Numbered from the stretch's first letter, positions 24,766 to 37,122 are shown. The stretch: DNA of 64,000 nt from Nematostella vectensis (GCF_932526225.1 NC_064037.1:1240001-1304000); one strand, 5' to 3'. Program-made: numbers and translations. Notes: a model not told the origin generated them from the sequence alone.

Positions 24766-25495
24766 TATAAATATTATAATATATAATTAAAAAAAGCTTT
24801 TTATCATATCTAATAAGCCTCATGTAATACAACCAAAATAACTCGCGATAATTTGACATTTTATGTTTTTCTCTCAAGCGGCGACAACGAACCCTAGAAA
24901 GTCTTAGTTATAGTCTGCTTTGCAAAAAAGGCGTGTGTACCACTAAAAGCGGCTGCTAAGCAGACTATCTTGGTCAAGGCTCAAGGAAATCTGTCGTCGT
25001 CTTTAATATATCTACCTTTATCGTCGAGTAATTTGTCGATTTTATAGAGATTAGTTCAACTCAAACTGACCAAATACATTGTAAGAAAATTACCGTGGGG
25101 TTTAGCCGAAAGTTAGGGTTTGAGTTAGTGGCGGGTTTTTCAATCTAAAGAAAAAATATTAGCCTGCGGAAATATATGGCATAAATCTGCGTCGGCGTAG
25201 CATTCTTGTAAAGTTAAATGCACCTTTCAACTCTGGCACTATTATTCTAAGGGCATTTTGAAGGCATGTTTGAAAGCATCTTTTGAATTTTTTCATACGT
25301 CTCTTTGTGGCCTTTCCTAGCAAATCATCGAATTATTTATACGACGGGATACGTTTTTTTTTTTTTGCCGGCCCGAAATGAATGCTTCAGTGCGTGCCTG
25401 TGGTTACTAACCACTTGTTTTCTTTTTTTTTATTTTCATAAAATATTCATACAATTTTCATTGGCTTACTTTCCTCATCCGTTCAGCGCTCGTGT

Positions 25496-25498
<3 letters not shown>

Positions 25499-25534
<36 letters not shown>
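25499..25534. repeat. (TA)n microsatellite
   Basis: About 18 TA dinucleotides in a row, upstream of SPPL3. Confidence 0.95.
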
Positions 25535-25536
<2 letters not shown>

Positions 25537-26298
25537 GTTAAAAGACAAAAGAATCTATTAGAATCCGAGATATTTACATGCCATCCGCTCTAAATTATCA
25601 ATCACATCCTCGAAGGAACTTGCAATAGACAAACCGCTTTCAATATTTTGAAATATTTTTCGCGTTTTCCGTTAAAAATCATCGGAGATTGTGTTACGTA
25701 ATCGACCGGAAGTAAACTGGTGACAATGCGGCTTCAACGTCGCCGAAACTCTTGTTGTCGGAATCTGTTAGTAAAATTTACTTGCGAAAAACAAACAGAA
25801 CCGGAACACCGCAGAACCACGTGGCTACAGTCGGTCTTCGAACAAGATCAACCAGATCCAGGAAAAATTATTTCACATGTCGCTTGGAAAAAAAATTTAA
25901 TAGTTATACTACCCTCGAATACTCTCTCAATTTTTTACTCACATTCGCTTTTTGGGTACCCTGAGTTTTACCCACACGTCCATGCGCTCGTAGAAGCGCT
26001 CGTTCGAGAAGATAAATAACAACAATGGCGAGCCATGTATGCCTGACAAGAAACTACAGAAGGACTTAGGACCTGTGCAAGCTTCATTTTATCTCCACAT
26101 GCTTCATTTGTGTGCCTTAGTGCAGTGTAGATAGCAAGGTATGTATTTCAAGCGTATCGTTTATCATTATATAACGCTAGTATAGCTTGTTCTGGATGTT
26201 TTATTGTCTGCGTGAAATCACGCTCAATCAAACGAGACTTGCTTCTGTTTTTAGTTGCCTTATGTTCTCTTTTGCACCAGGATATACCTAGTGTAGCT

Positions 26299-29200
26299 AT
26301 GGAACAAGAGACTGGGCACCAATGGTAAGCACTCGATTGTTTTAATTCGTCATCTCTTAGTTTTCGCTTTTCGACTATAACCCCACACGTGCGATGCCTT
26401 TCTACTTTGTAAAGACTAATTTCTCCAAAACACGCCATCTTTTTTTTCCTCTGCAGGTTTTATTTGCTGTTGGATAGCTCTAGAATTCTCACCATCGTCA
26501 TCTCCATTTTGCTTATCATATATGGAAGTTTCAGGTATTAAACACGTTTCACCCATGTCATAAGTTATGGCTGTCGATTTGGACCATTTCAACGAGCTTC
26601 CGGCCCGAATAAATTTTCGCTACAATGTTATTCCGATTTTTCTGTAACTCGGATATAAGCATCATCGCTAACAACGTGGTCTTTCAAACTTACTCTTGAT
26701 TGGAATTATAATTGTAGAAAACAGCTGGTAGTTTTCAAGATACATTTCAATTTAGAGTTCCTATGACTAAAGGGTTTCCATTCTTTTTTTCAGCCCCGTT
26801 GAAGTATTCGATCTTTTTTCAAAATCCTGGGGAGAATCGCCAAACATAAAAGCATTTATGCTTGACACTTAATGAAAAGCTTGTTTATTGGTGCTCTTTC
26901 TAATTCTAGTCGTTGTGAGTGACTTCTGTAAGACGGCTTATTATTTATTTATGGGTAGAACGGACAGCTTAAAGATTATTGTTTCTATGTCGATAATGTT
27001 GTATTAAGTTGCTTTTTTTTCGTCAAGCTGTAGTTTGGTTTGGAATAGTATATAGTTTTGATAGCTATTTGTTATGATTTTCTTCTGGTATGTCAAGTTT
27101 CAAGTATTTATAATGTGTTATGCCCAAGACTTTCAATGCACATACCACACAAGCCATTCAATTTATCAAAGAGTCTGTCTTCCTCTGTGATGCTCTTTAA
27201 TTTTGTGCACATCGCTTTTCTGATAAGATAATTTTGAGAAATATACATGAACAGCTATAGTAAATGGAATACACTTAATTCAAGTTTCCATTACTTTAAG
27301 TAAATACTATTACCATATGCCACAAAGCACAAAGGAACATGAATTTATCAAAGGGATTTCCATAAAATAATTCTAGATAAAATCATGTTCTTTGGCTATT
27401 TGAATAAATGCTGACTGTGCCTTGATCTCCTCCGTGTCAGAGTTCATTTCTTTGCCTACAGATCTCACAGAGATCTATTCTATATTTTTGTCAATTTTTT
27501 GGTTCAATGTTGATATTTTCTCGGCAATGGTGCTTATTGTGTAATAAGGTGTTTTTTATCACCCATTTAATAAAATAATTGCTTGTTTTTCTATGACCTA
27601 AGACATTATTGGTTATGTTTCTACAGCTATAAATAACTTTCTTTTCACAATCCAATATTTACATAAACTCAAGGTTCATTTATACCCAAAATGAGGGAGG
27701 GGGGATTCTTTTGAAATTTGCCAAAGGAAAATTGATTTGCCCTGCCTCAAATAGGGAATCTTGGTTCCTCCTTGGTTTATAGCTTTTTTACTTTCTGAAC
27801 TAGATAATTTGTCCCTTTCATGATTTGCAATAAACCAAAAAGCCTATTTACAAACCACAGGAATCAACCCTTACTTAACTCTTTGCTTATATTTTCACTA
27901 ATGTTACATGACTGGTCATTATAGAGCTCTTGGTATAGACTCGGCCTGCAAGAACCAGGCTGATGCTGACGATGACTCCGGACAAGGAGGCACTCCCCTA
28001 AATGGCTTCCTTGATGGTAAGTTATTAAATACTTTAGTCCTTTGGTTCCGGGAACATCAGTATTTCGAGCATATCAATTTCCTGGTGTCAAACAAGGCAT
28101 CCAACACAGCAATATACTAGATTATACTGCACCTGCTTCAATACTTTGAACCCTTTACTGAATATATTCTTTACTGAATATCTTTTCTATTTTTCTAGGT
28201 TTTCAGACCATCAATTCAGCACAAGCTGTTTTTCTACCTGTTGGGGCGTCTTTCTCCCTTCTCGTTATGTTTTTCTTCTTTGATACACTTCAGTTCTTCT
28301 TTGCACTCTGCACAGCAGGTAAAATATTGATGGTACACTGATAGATCTTCCTATAAAAGGAATTATTAGGATTATTAGGATAGGTAACAAGGACTTAAAA
28401 ATGTGTCATAGATAATTGATCCTTGGCATCCTTTGTGAGAACGGGGTGCCTCATTAAAAAGCCCCTCCCCTGGATCTGTCACCAACTATACTACACGCGC
28501 ACCAACTATACTACACGCACACACCTACTATACTACACGCACACACCAACTATACTACACAGACACACCTATTATACTACACGTGCACACCTACTATACT
28601 ACACGTGCACACCTACTATACTACACGCGCACACCTACTATACTACACATGCACACCTACTGTACTACACACGCACACCTATTATACTACACACACAAAC
28701 CTACTGTACTACACGCGCACACCTATTATACTACATGAGCACACCTATTATACTACACACACAAACCTACTGTACTACACGCGCACACCTACTATACTAC
28801 ACACACACACCAACTATACTACACGCGCACACCTATTATACTACATGCGCACACCTATTATACTACACACACAAACCTACTGTACTACACGCGCACACCT
28901 ACTATACTACATGCGCACACCTACTGTACTACATGCACACACCAACTATACTACACTCGCACACCTACTGTACTACATGCACACACCTACTATACTACAC
29001 ACGCACACCTATTATACTACACGCGCGCACCTACTGTACTACACATGCACACCAACTATACTACACGCGCACACCAACTATTCTACACGCACACCTATTG
29101 TACTACACGCGCACACCTACTGTACTACACGCGCACACCTACTGTACTACATGCGCACACCTACTGTACTACATGCGCACACCTACTGTACTACACGCGC

Positions 29201-32200
29201 ACACCTACTGTACTACATGCGCACACCTACTGTTCTACACATGCACACCTACTGTGATACACATTTTATAGGTGCCACATTTTCTTAGCTGATTTGGTGT
29301 TAACTGATTTTTGTTTTTGTCTTATGCAGTTCTCGCTACAGTGGCCTTTTCATTTCTTCTTCTTCCTGTCTGCCAGTGCATACTCCGGCCATGTGACAAG
29401 AACCCCAATCACAAGTTAGTAGCATTCCAGAGATTTACACTATTCAAATAGTTTCCATTTAGACCATTGCTTACTGTCACAGTGGCTACACCTAGTTTTC
29501 TATTCTCTCAATCCTTATAGTTTGTGATATTTACAGTACCTGATTACAACAGTGTCTCATTTTTTCTAATGATAGAAATTCTTATTCCAGGATCTCCCTT
29601 GGTTTCTGTGGCCGGTTCACTTGTGCTGAGCTCATGTCTCTTGTGCTGTCTGCCATGTTAGTTCTTGTGTGGATTCTGACGGGTCATTGGGTCCTCATGG
29701 ATGGTGGGTATTGTGGAGTATTTTGCTTACAGACCAGGAAAAGGTTGTCCATCTAAAAGTGCATTTCCAATGTTAGAGATGTCACATCCTATTTCCATGA
29801 GTAGAATATCAGTTGTGTTACATTTGTGTTGTCTGTTTGAACTGTTATTAAAAATGTTTAGTTTGAGCCCTGGAGTGGCGTCATTAATTTTCTTTGTTCT
29901 ATTTGAAGCGCTGGCAATGGGCCTTTGTGTGTCTATGATTGCTTACATTCGTCTCCCAAGTCTGAAAGTTTCCACTTTACTACTTACTGGTCTGCTGATC
30001 TATGATGTATTTTGGGTAAGTGTTAAATAGAGAATTCATAGAATTATAGCAACCCTAAATATAGCTTTGGATAAATGTAAAAACTGATTTTGGCTGTTTG
30101 AGATAAGCATTTTCTTCTTTTTTAGCAGGTTTTTAAACACTAAAAATCCCCTGTATTTGCAATTTTAACATCGACCTTAACACGTTTAGCTACTTTGTAA
30201 TATTGATGTGTTCATTATTTCTTCAAGGTGTTTTTCTCTGCTTATATATTTAAAACTAATGTGATGGTGAGAGTAGCAACCCAGCAGGCAAATAATCCAG
30301 TAAGTAATCCAGTAAGTAACTCGTCCTTTTTAAATAAATAAATCCTCTTTGTTGTTTCTACAGTAACTTATCTGTTTGTTCCTATTTTCAGGTTGCATAT
30401 GTAGCCAGTAAATTCAGAATGAACTCATTCAATTCTTCTCCCCAAATCTCTCTGCCAGGAAAGCTTGTATTCCCAAGGTAAATTCTCCTTCCACTTTCTT
30501 CGCCCTTATGGCAATTACTCATGTGATGTTATCCCTTGTTTTTTAAAGTCAAGAACGTGGGCGATTCTCAATGTTGGGCCTTGGAGATATAGTAAGTACA
30601 GGCTTGGTTATTCTTTGTGTCTGTGCCCTTCAAAACAAATATAAAAACCTCCCTAGCAATGTTGGAGAGTTTTGTGTGTGATGCCTGTCATCTCCTATTA
30701 GTATTTTTAACACATAATTTATTTTGTCACCTTTCTCACATTTTGGGAATTGCTTAATTGTCATACTATCGCAATGTGATTGGCTTAGAGTTAGTAATGT
30801 TACACAATGTGATTGGCCTAGAGTGATTAACCCATTGACTCCTGGCTATTTTTGAGCTGAATTTACAAAAAAAAACAGGCTGGAAACAGATACCTCCCCC
30901 CTATTCTGGGTTTTATACAGCCCATCAAAGTCAAACACAGCTGCACCTAGTCAGCGGTATCCTAGCTTTCCAACAGTGCTTTGCAGTCCCCACTTTTAAT
31001 CCCTTGTCGTTGTGCTGAAGCGAGCACAACTTGATGGTTGCTTGTATTTTTCATAAAAAATACAGCTATGAGCATATTAGGAGAGTGTCTTAGGACATCA
31101 TGAAGTCTTTTGGGGCATAATTGAGTGCTTTGCTTAATGGATATTTATTTGCAAGCAAAGGTGGATTCATGATGATTTTTTCTTGTTAGGCTTTGCCTGG
31201 ATGAGAAAATAATTTTCTAATGAATAACCACAGCTCTCCTAAATGCTGTCTTTTCTGAAACCAAATTGATTACAAAATTGTTTACACTGCTATTCTGGGT
31301 CTGTATGACCTGGAATTGATTTGTTCGGCTTCATGGTGTCACACAATGTGATTGGCTTAGAGTAAATAACGTCACACAATGTGATTGGCTTAGAGTAAAT
31401 AATGTCACACAATGTGATTGGCTTAGAGTAAATAACGTCACACAATGTGATTGGCTTAGAGTAAATAACGTCACACAATGTGATTGGGTTAGAGTAAATA
31501 ATGTCACACAATGTGATTGGCTTAGAGTAAATAATGTCACACAATGTGATTGGCTTAGAGTAAAATAATGTCACACAATGTGATTGGCTTAGAGTAAGTA
31601 ACGTCATATCTTGCAGGTGATGCCCGGCCTGCTTTTGTGTTTTGTCATGCGCTATGACAAGTACAAGCGCCAGCAAGCCCCGCCTACAGACACAGAGTCC
31701 CGAATCACTTACTTCCACTGCTCACTCGTAGGTTATATTGTAGGTGAGTAAAGCCTTCTTTGTGTTTCTGTTGATGCAATGCGCGCTACCGTGACCACTT
31801 CAATGGTTTTATGAAATAAACCAATAAGGAATAACAAACTTGCTCTTTGACTACTCACATTAGATTTACAAGCCAATTAACGTGACAAAGAAATGCTTAA
31901 GTGTGCATAAGAAGATGTTGAAAACCCCCTGTAAAAGTTGTTATCAATTGTTATCAATCATTGTTGTTCGCCCTATGAACAATGTGGACTAGAAAAAAAA
32001 TTACGTAGAATTTTACTGCTCAAACCTGAAAGGGGAATTCACTGCTGTCAGGATAAACTTGTGTCATGCAGGGCATTCTTTTTATGGATAAATTTGATTG
32101 TGACTGTTTTGTGCTTGAACATTAATTCCAAGAAAATACAGCTGCCTGCCTTGATTCCTAGAAAATTCCTGGAAAACGAATATTTGACGTAAAAAAAAGG

Positions 32201-32685
32201 GATCAGGATACTTTGGTCAATATGTGACATGTTATCCTATTGGAGGTCTTGGACATTCCAAGAATGATATCCTTTTGGAAATTTGGACATTTCAAGAATA
32301 CATGCTTTCGCGGATACATATTGATAATGCCTGTTGTTTTTAGGACTAGTTACAGCTACGGTTGCATCGGAGGTGTACAAGGCGGCCCAGCCCGCTCTCC
32401 TCTATTTGGTACCATTTACGCTATTACCCATACTACTCATGGCCTATCTAAAGGTAAGGTCCTTCAACAGAACAGAAAACACATTAATGAAAGCTATTCC
32501 GCAGTGAACGACGGCTTCAGTGTGTAGAATCAATCGTGTTGCTCTTGTGTCTAACTGTGAACCAATCTTGAGCGGGGGTCATTGACTTTTCCACTTTTTT
32601 TTTTTTGCAGGGTGATTTGAGGAAGATGTGGCAAGACCCTTTTCTAGCTAATGCTTTGCCAAAAGCAAAGTTCATGGAGGTTTGA
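26299..32685 (+). CDS. SPPL3: Signal peptide peptidase-like 3, GxGD intramembrane protease, 13 exons
   Basis: SPPL3 is a Golgi/ER multipass aspartyl protease that cleaves type II membrane proteins such as glycosyltransferases. Exons: 26299-26324, 26457-26534, 27925-28016, 28199-28318, 29330-29414, 29591-29703, 29909-30015, 30228-30299, 30392-30477, 30549-30591, 31617-31743, 32344-32453, 32611-32685. The sum is 1134 nt, i.e. 377 residues, against about 384 in mammals. Catalytic motifs are present: LLIYDVFW (Asp near 204), SMLGLGD (Asp near 273) and QPAL near 332. Other family blocks are [44 protein letters not shown] and GDLRKMW, with the tail KFMEV. No signal peptide precedes the first helix, as expected for SPPL3. 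Intron 4 carries a 22-bp array, intron 8 a duplicated donor, and intron 10 a 33-bp array split by an interspersed repeat. Confidence 0.95.
28490..29265 (+). repeat. 22-bp minisatellite in SPPL3 intron 4, about 35 copies
   Basis: The unit is CTACACGCGCACACC followed by TACTATA or AACTATA variants. It lies 170 bp after the exon 4 donor and 65 bp before the exon 5 acceptor and includes neither. Its length of 22 leaves all three frames open, giving Thr/Tyr/His-rich frames over 200 codons long that are not genes. Confidence 0.95.
30294..30317 (+). repeat. 12-bp duplication of the SPPL3 exon 8 donor
   Basis: AATCCAGTAAGT occurs twice in tandem. The first donor (GT at 30300) matches the modelled exon end at 30299; the second (GT at 30312) would add 12 nt in frame, encoding V-S-N-P, without a stop. 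This is a minimal version of the donor-carrying repeats elsewhere in the window. Confidence 0.9.
30770..31610 (+). repeat. 33-bp minisatellite in SPPL3 intron 10, split by an interspersed repeat
   Basis: The unit is CACACAATGTGATTGGC followed by TTAGAGTAAATAATGT. About eight copies lie at 31338-31600 and two diverged copies at 30773-30825. Between them sits the about 0.5-kb repeat at 30826-31335. The array ends 10-15 bp before the acceptor TATCTTGCAG at 31616 without containing it. Confidence 0.85.
30826..31335 (+). mobile_element. About 0.5-kb interspersed repeat, copy 1 (SPPL3 intron 10)
   Basis: It begins AACCCATTGACTCCTGGC and ends near GATTTGTTCGGCTTC. It matches 53011-53508 in CASP intron 16 in inverted orientation over essentially its full length, with scattered mismatches. 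No TIRs, coding frame or certain TSD were found, so the class is unknown. Confidence 0.75.
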
Positions 32686-33218
32686 CACGGCCATAAACAA
32701 GACACAGAAATATTCTAAAAGGAAAGATGACATTACTCAAGCTTAGCGAATTCGAGTTGTATATAATCGTTTGCATGGGCAAACTGGGAGTTCTTGGATC
32801 TTGCTGATGATCATGTTTTGCATCTGGATTTCAAAATGAGTACTAGGATATCTCAGAGACTGAAACATGTGTTTTTTGGGGGTGTCTCGTGCAAAACAGT
32901 GCCAGCATCAACGTGGAAAAGCTTTCATTGCTGATCCCAGAAGTGTGTGATGCTTTTGTTAACTTTCACTAACAGCATAACTTGGCTCGTTAATGCCAAG
33001 TAATGATGACTTTTAAACCCGATTGTTAGTAAGGCAAGGGTGTTATGGTTTTTAGCTATTCTATGTTATAGTCTGCCTTGAAAGCTGCTAGCAAATTACT
33101 CAAGGGCCATGGAGAGAGAGGGACTGAAGACATCTTTTTTTTTCTTAACTACACTAAGTATTATGTTGAGTTTGGGCCCTTTCATTGAGTTGGGGTGTGT
33201 TGAGTTTGGGCCCTTTCA

Positions 33219-33547
33219 TTGAGTTGGGGTGATGACTTTGATGATGATGACAAAGGCGGTGATGGTTTTGAAAATGATGACAAAGGCGGTGGTGATGATG
33301 ACGTCAAAGGCGGTGGTGATGATGATGACAAAGGCAGTGGTGATGTAGAGGAAGCCGGATGGATGATTTTGATGGTGATGGTGCTAGTGGCGGTTTTGAT
33401 GTTAATGGTTTTAATGATGATGACAATTACAGTTATGTTGAAGGTGATGTTTTAATGGTGATGAAGATGATGATGACGATTAAGGTAGAGCGTATTGTGA
33501 GTACTGCTGCTGCAATTGGTGATGATGATGATGATGATGATGATGAT
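33219..33547 (+). repeat. GATGAC/GATGATGAC microsatellite
   Basis: Imperfect GATGATGACAAAGGCGGT units at 33230-33345 and a pure GAT run at 33513-33546. Frames through it give Asp/Gly-rich or Met/Val-rich peptides typical of translated microsatellite. Confidence 0.85.
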
Positions 33548-33628
33548 TGTTGTTGTTGTAACTATCTTTGTGGTGATGAACATTGAAAACCAAGACAACA
33601 CGATGCTGCTAAAAGTATGCTGTTTCTA

Positions 33629-33817
33629 TAGCCAAATTCGTTGTTGCGCGACCTCACAGAATCGAATATTCTTTTCTTCGTTTGGGAATAGCGCGTAGTC
33701 AAGCAAACCAAACAATCAAAACCAGACAAGCCGCCCCCAAAGCGTGTCTGACTAAGCGCTATTCCCAAACGAGACAAGGATTTTGGATTCGCCGAGGTCG
33801 CGCAACGAATTTGGCTG
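33629..33817. mobile_element. 189-bp MITE with long inverted arms, TA target
   Basis: Left end TAGCCAAATTCGTTG and reverse-complemented right end CAGCCAAATTCGTTG, flanked by TA at 33627-33628 and 33818-33819. The arms also share GCGCGACCTC and CGTTTGGGAATAGCGC, about 60 nt each with small gaps. It is not related by sequence to the CACCAAAAACTGG family. There is no coding capacity. Confidence 0.8.
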
Positions 33818-34827
33818 TAATCAAAAACACCTGTTTATCACAAGACATTGTACTAAAGCCACTTGGTAGCCTTGTAGACTCTGTCCTGATATAGAACACA
33901 AATATGGATATCTGATTACAAAATCTACCCGTATTTATTGTAAAAAGGAGACTAGAGTGCTGATGCGTCCGCTATTGCTATACTTCATCCTCGCAGGGAA
34001 AATAGAAAGCTTTAGAGTAGCTGTGAATATATATTTTCGTTAAGATAATAAAGAGAATAAGGGGATAGATTTTAACATTTTATTGATTACGATTGAATTA
34101 TAGCTATGTATATATTAAATTATATAATAAATGTTTTACTTTGTGAAGCATGTCTTGTGAATTTATTTATCTCGCGTATAACAGTTCCCCTTATAAAAAC
34201 TTGAACTTCGCATAATCTAGTCTCTTTAATCTAGTGTCTCTAATTTCAAAAAGGGTTGCTCATAACTAATGATAACACATTCTGACGGCGTGGGCTTGCC
34301 ACTCAAAAAGTCACGTGATTTCCTCGTGAGGTCGTGAGGGCCTACCGACACATTGTAATCACTAGGTGGTGGTGGTGGTGGTGGGGGGGGGGGGGGCGGT
34401 TACTTCGCTTCTTACAAAGAATTCGGTGGAAGGATGAGACTTTAGCTGCTGCTCTTCCAAGAGTTGTTCCTTTGCTGTATTCCTAGAAATGAACGTCATA
34501 CCAATCATTCGTTGTCACCGTTTTTGCTCGGTTTGTTTGATCCAAATTATACTGAGAAACCCAACAGGAGGGGCTTGCTGTGTCGTCACTTCCTATCGCC
34601 CGCGAAACCCGATCGGCACGACTTGGCCCTTACAGTATCACGTGGGGTAAAGCTCAGATGTGATCACGTGATATCAGTCCAATATGGCGTATGCCTTATG
34701 CTGTACACAGAAAAAGGATCTTTAGTGAACCTCCATATGAAATCTCGGGATCATAGTAGATCGGAGGTTATTGCAGAGATTAACAACTCTTAGGTAACAC
34801 CGTGTCAGATGTATCATCAAAACTTAC

Positions 34828-34899
34828 CCTTAGGAAAATGATGATAGACAAGCAAAGAACGCCATTCATCAGCACAACAGCAGTGAGTAACGCGACGAC
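34828..34899 (-). CDS. Possible minus-strand exon encoding a hydrophobic segment
   Basis: On the minus strand TATCTGTTTTCAG precedes a 72-nt open stretch ending at AGG|GTAAGT. It encodes 24 residues, beginning VVALLTAVVLMNGVL, that look like a membrane helix. Both splice sites are good and the phase is 0. I cannot link it to a complete gene or a known family; it could be chance or a fragment of an unassembled membrane protein. Confidence 0.25.
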
Positions 34900-35149
34900 C
34901 TGAAAACAGATACTGGGGGTAGACTTTGGGTGAGGATGCAAATAAAGCGTCGTCGTTTGGTCCGCACCCCCCCCCCCCCCCCCCGCACCCCGCCCAATCT
35001 CCCCTACTGTCACTCACTTTTGAAAGCTGACCCCTTAATTGACAGCTGTCACTTATCTAATAGGCGATCCTTTGATAGACTACTGTCACTCACTTTTGAA
35101 AGCTGACTTCTTGATTGACAGCTGTCAGTCACTTTTTCAAGGCGACCCA

Positions 35150-35227
35150 TGTGATTGGCTGTTGAGTGTGGCCACGATCTGTACGAAGGTGAAGTACATG
35201 TTCCTCGCCATGTTACCGATATACAGG
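35150..35227 (-). CDS. Possible second minus-strand exon
   Basis: The minus strand has CGTACTTAG before an open stretch reading LYIGNMARNMYFTF followed by VQIVATLNS. The downstream donor (CATGG|GTCGCC) is weak. It lies 250 bp upstream, in transcript sense, of the candidate at 34828-34899. It may be an exon of the same unknown gene or nothing. Confidence 0.18.
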
Positions 35228-35580
35228 CTAAGTACGCGCCTGGTCCACACGCGTTAACCCTAACATTACACACCCCCTAACTACACGTCTGGTCCACACG
35301 CGTTAAACCTAACATTACACACCCCCCCTAACTAGTACGCGTCTGGTCCACACGCGTTAACCCTAACATTACACACCCCCTAACTACACGTCTGGTCCAC
35401 ACGCGTTAAAACACCCCCTAACTACACGTCTGGTCCACACGCGTTAAAACACCTCCTAACTACACGTCTGGTCCACACGCGTTAAAACACCTCCTAACTA
35501 CACGTCTGGTCCACACGCGTTAAACCTAACATTACGTACTCCCTAAGTAGGCACCTGGTCCAAACGCGTTAACACTAACA
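35226..35580 (+). repeat. Irregular minisatellite with GGTCCACACGCGTTAA
   Basis: Nine or so units sharing CTGGTCCACACGCGTT, with variable spacers (ACCCTAACATTACACACC or AACACCTCCTAACTACACG). Unit length alternates between about 38 and 67 bp. No gene or splice site involved. Confidence 0.8.
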
Positions 35581-36305
35581 CCACTTCTATATGGCCATAG
35601 CGTGTGGGCTGCAGGCAAAGCAGAAAAAAAACTGTCTATAACGGCATAGCCTACATTCAGACGTAGCCGAATGTTTTTGTGAAGAGGTTAAATGTCGAAC
35701 AGCAGTGCAGGCGCCGAGCCAGGACTTGCTGAGTAAAGGGGGGGATACAGATATACATCTATCTATGACTATCAAATGCCTGTTATTTGACTATTCGTTA
35801 GCAAGGGAAACCCTTGTGGGCGGTCAAGGTTGGCTGGGGGTGCGCGCTGAACTAACCTCTAAGAGTGCGTTGTCACCTAAAAGGCCATGTAATGCTGGCT
35901 GCTGCTTATTTTCACGAAACCAAACAAGACAAGATGACAACGAGATGATGATGCACCGCTTTTCTGCGCTATATATATAACAGGTGTCTGTAAGTCTGAA
36001 AAAAAAATCATGTTCGTGAATTAGCGCTAGGCACTTTTGATATTGCGGCTCCACCCGAATCTGTCATTTCTCAAGACACGCCCTCTTTGAAAGTTTCATG
36101 TACTTATATTCATATTTCTAGAAGATATTAAATCGACAGTGATTTTCATTTCAGAGCTATGCCTTGTAGCACTGAGAAAGACAACGCGGTATGATTCTAT
36201 AGGTAGAATACAAAACATGCCATAAGAGGGACTGAAACATGTTGATCATGTTATAAACCAGTTGGAACAAATATCACCACCATTCAAGGCCATTCCAATT
36301 AAGAG

Positions 36306-36415
36306 TATACATACCCACCGCGCCTCAGAGGAGATTTGAAGTTAAAAGAGGAGTCGCTGATTCGGGTATACATACCTACCGCGCCTCAGAGGAGATTTGA
36401 AGTTAAATGACGCCG
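36306..36415 (+). repeat. 60-bp tandem duplication
   Basis: GTATACATACCCACCGCGCC followed by TCAGAGGAGATTTGAAG is repeated once, 60 bp apart, with few differences. Function unknown. Confidence 0.7.
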
Positions 36416-36976
36416 TGATACCTGCTCTGTGCGACAGTTACCGCCTTGCTCGGTTGGCCAAAGCAAAGGTTAAGGAATAATAAACAGTGAAGCACGCAAG
36501 ATCGTGCAACACAAACTACAAACAATGACAACCGGGCACAACGATGTTGTATGGTGTTCCCAACAACGCTGGGACTGTTGGTCAATACTCAGTTTTCTGG
36601 ATCTAACAGGGCAAATGTGATACCTAACGGACATCCGATGGCGTGGCCTTTTATCAAGGGCGCTGAGATTTCCAAATCACGTGACAGGCCTTATAAGCAA
36701 ACACATGAGGGTTTTTTTGCCAAGTTTGAGAAGTGTTAATTTTGACACAAGAGGTGAAATGATACAATTTGTTTGAACGTGGGGAGGGGATCATGCTAAT
36801 GATTTTTATTCATCGTTAAGAGTTTGTTTTAGCCCGAGTATCAGCGATTTTATTTTTCAAAAGTCCGAAAGGTAAAATAAAACCACCGCTTCCCGTTATA
36901 TACGTTAAAAGGGCCTGACACTCTGGCTGGAGTTTTTTTTTTTTTTTTTTTTTTGGAGACACTATTTACAAATTAG

Positions 36977-37122
36977 GGGTCAGTACGCAGCTCTTACAAG
37001 CTGCAATTTGATTGGGCAAATGAACAATATCCGCACCTCGACACAAAGAACGAGAAGAAGAGACAAAAGAACTCCTTTGTAGAACAAAGATAATAGGAGA
37101 CAAAGCAGCTGCGTACTTACTC
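36977..37122 (+). mobile_element. 146-bp hAT-like MITE, copy 2
   Basis: Same ends (GGGTCAGTACGCAGCT; right end GAGTAAGTACGCAGCT reverse-complemented), same length and same orientation as 14880-15025. Flanks are CAAATTAG (36969-36976) and CAAGTTAG (37123-37130), an 8-bp TSD with one mismatch. The high identity of the two copies suggests fairly recent activity. Confidence 0.85.

Larger units (their letters stand above)
22964..26298. other. Intergenic: SLC22 3' flank and SPPL3 upstream region
   Basis: It holds a 52-bp minisatellite (23229-24008), two hairpin MITEs (24330-24448 and 24573-24765), a TA microsatellite (25499-25534) and otherwise AT-rich unique DNA up to the SPPL3 start. A 99-codon frame at 25720-26019 has no recognisable similarity and I do not call it a gene. 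No clear AATAAA was seen for SLC22. Confidence 0.5.

Noticed and set aside
25720-26019. 99-codon frame upstream of SPPL3
   Set aside because: No recognisable domain, no splice context, and overlapping alternative frames; chance is likely.
28423-29288. Long open frames of 282 and 227 codons, Thr/Tyr/His-rich
   Set aside because: They are translations of the 22-bp minisatellite in SPPL3 intron 4; all three frames stay open because the unit lacks stops, and they overlap each other.
31290-31718. Minus-strand repeat frames reading SKPITLCD
   Set aside because: Antisense of the 33-bp SPPL3 intron 10 array running into exon 11.
33219-33586. Asp/Gly-rich acidic frames
   Set aside because: Translated GATGAC microsatellite; no splice or homology support.
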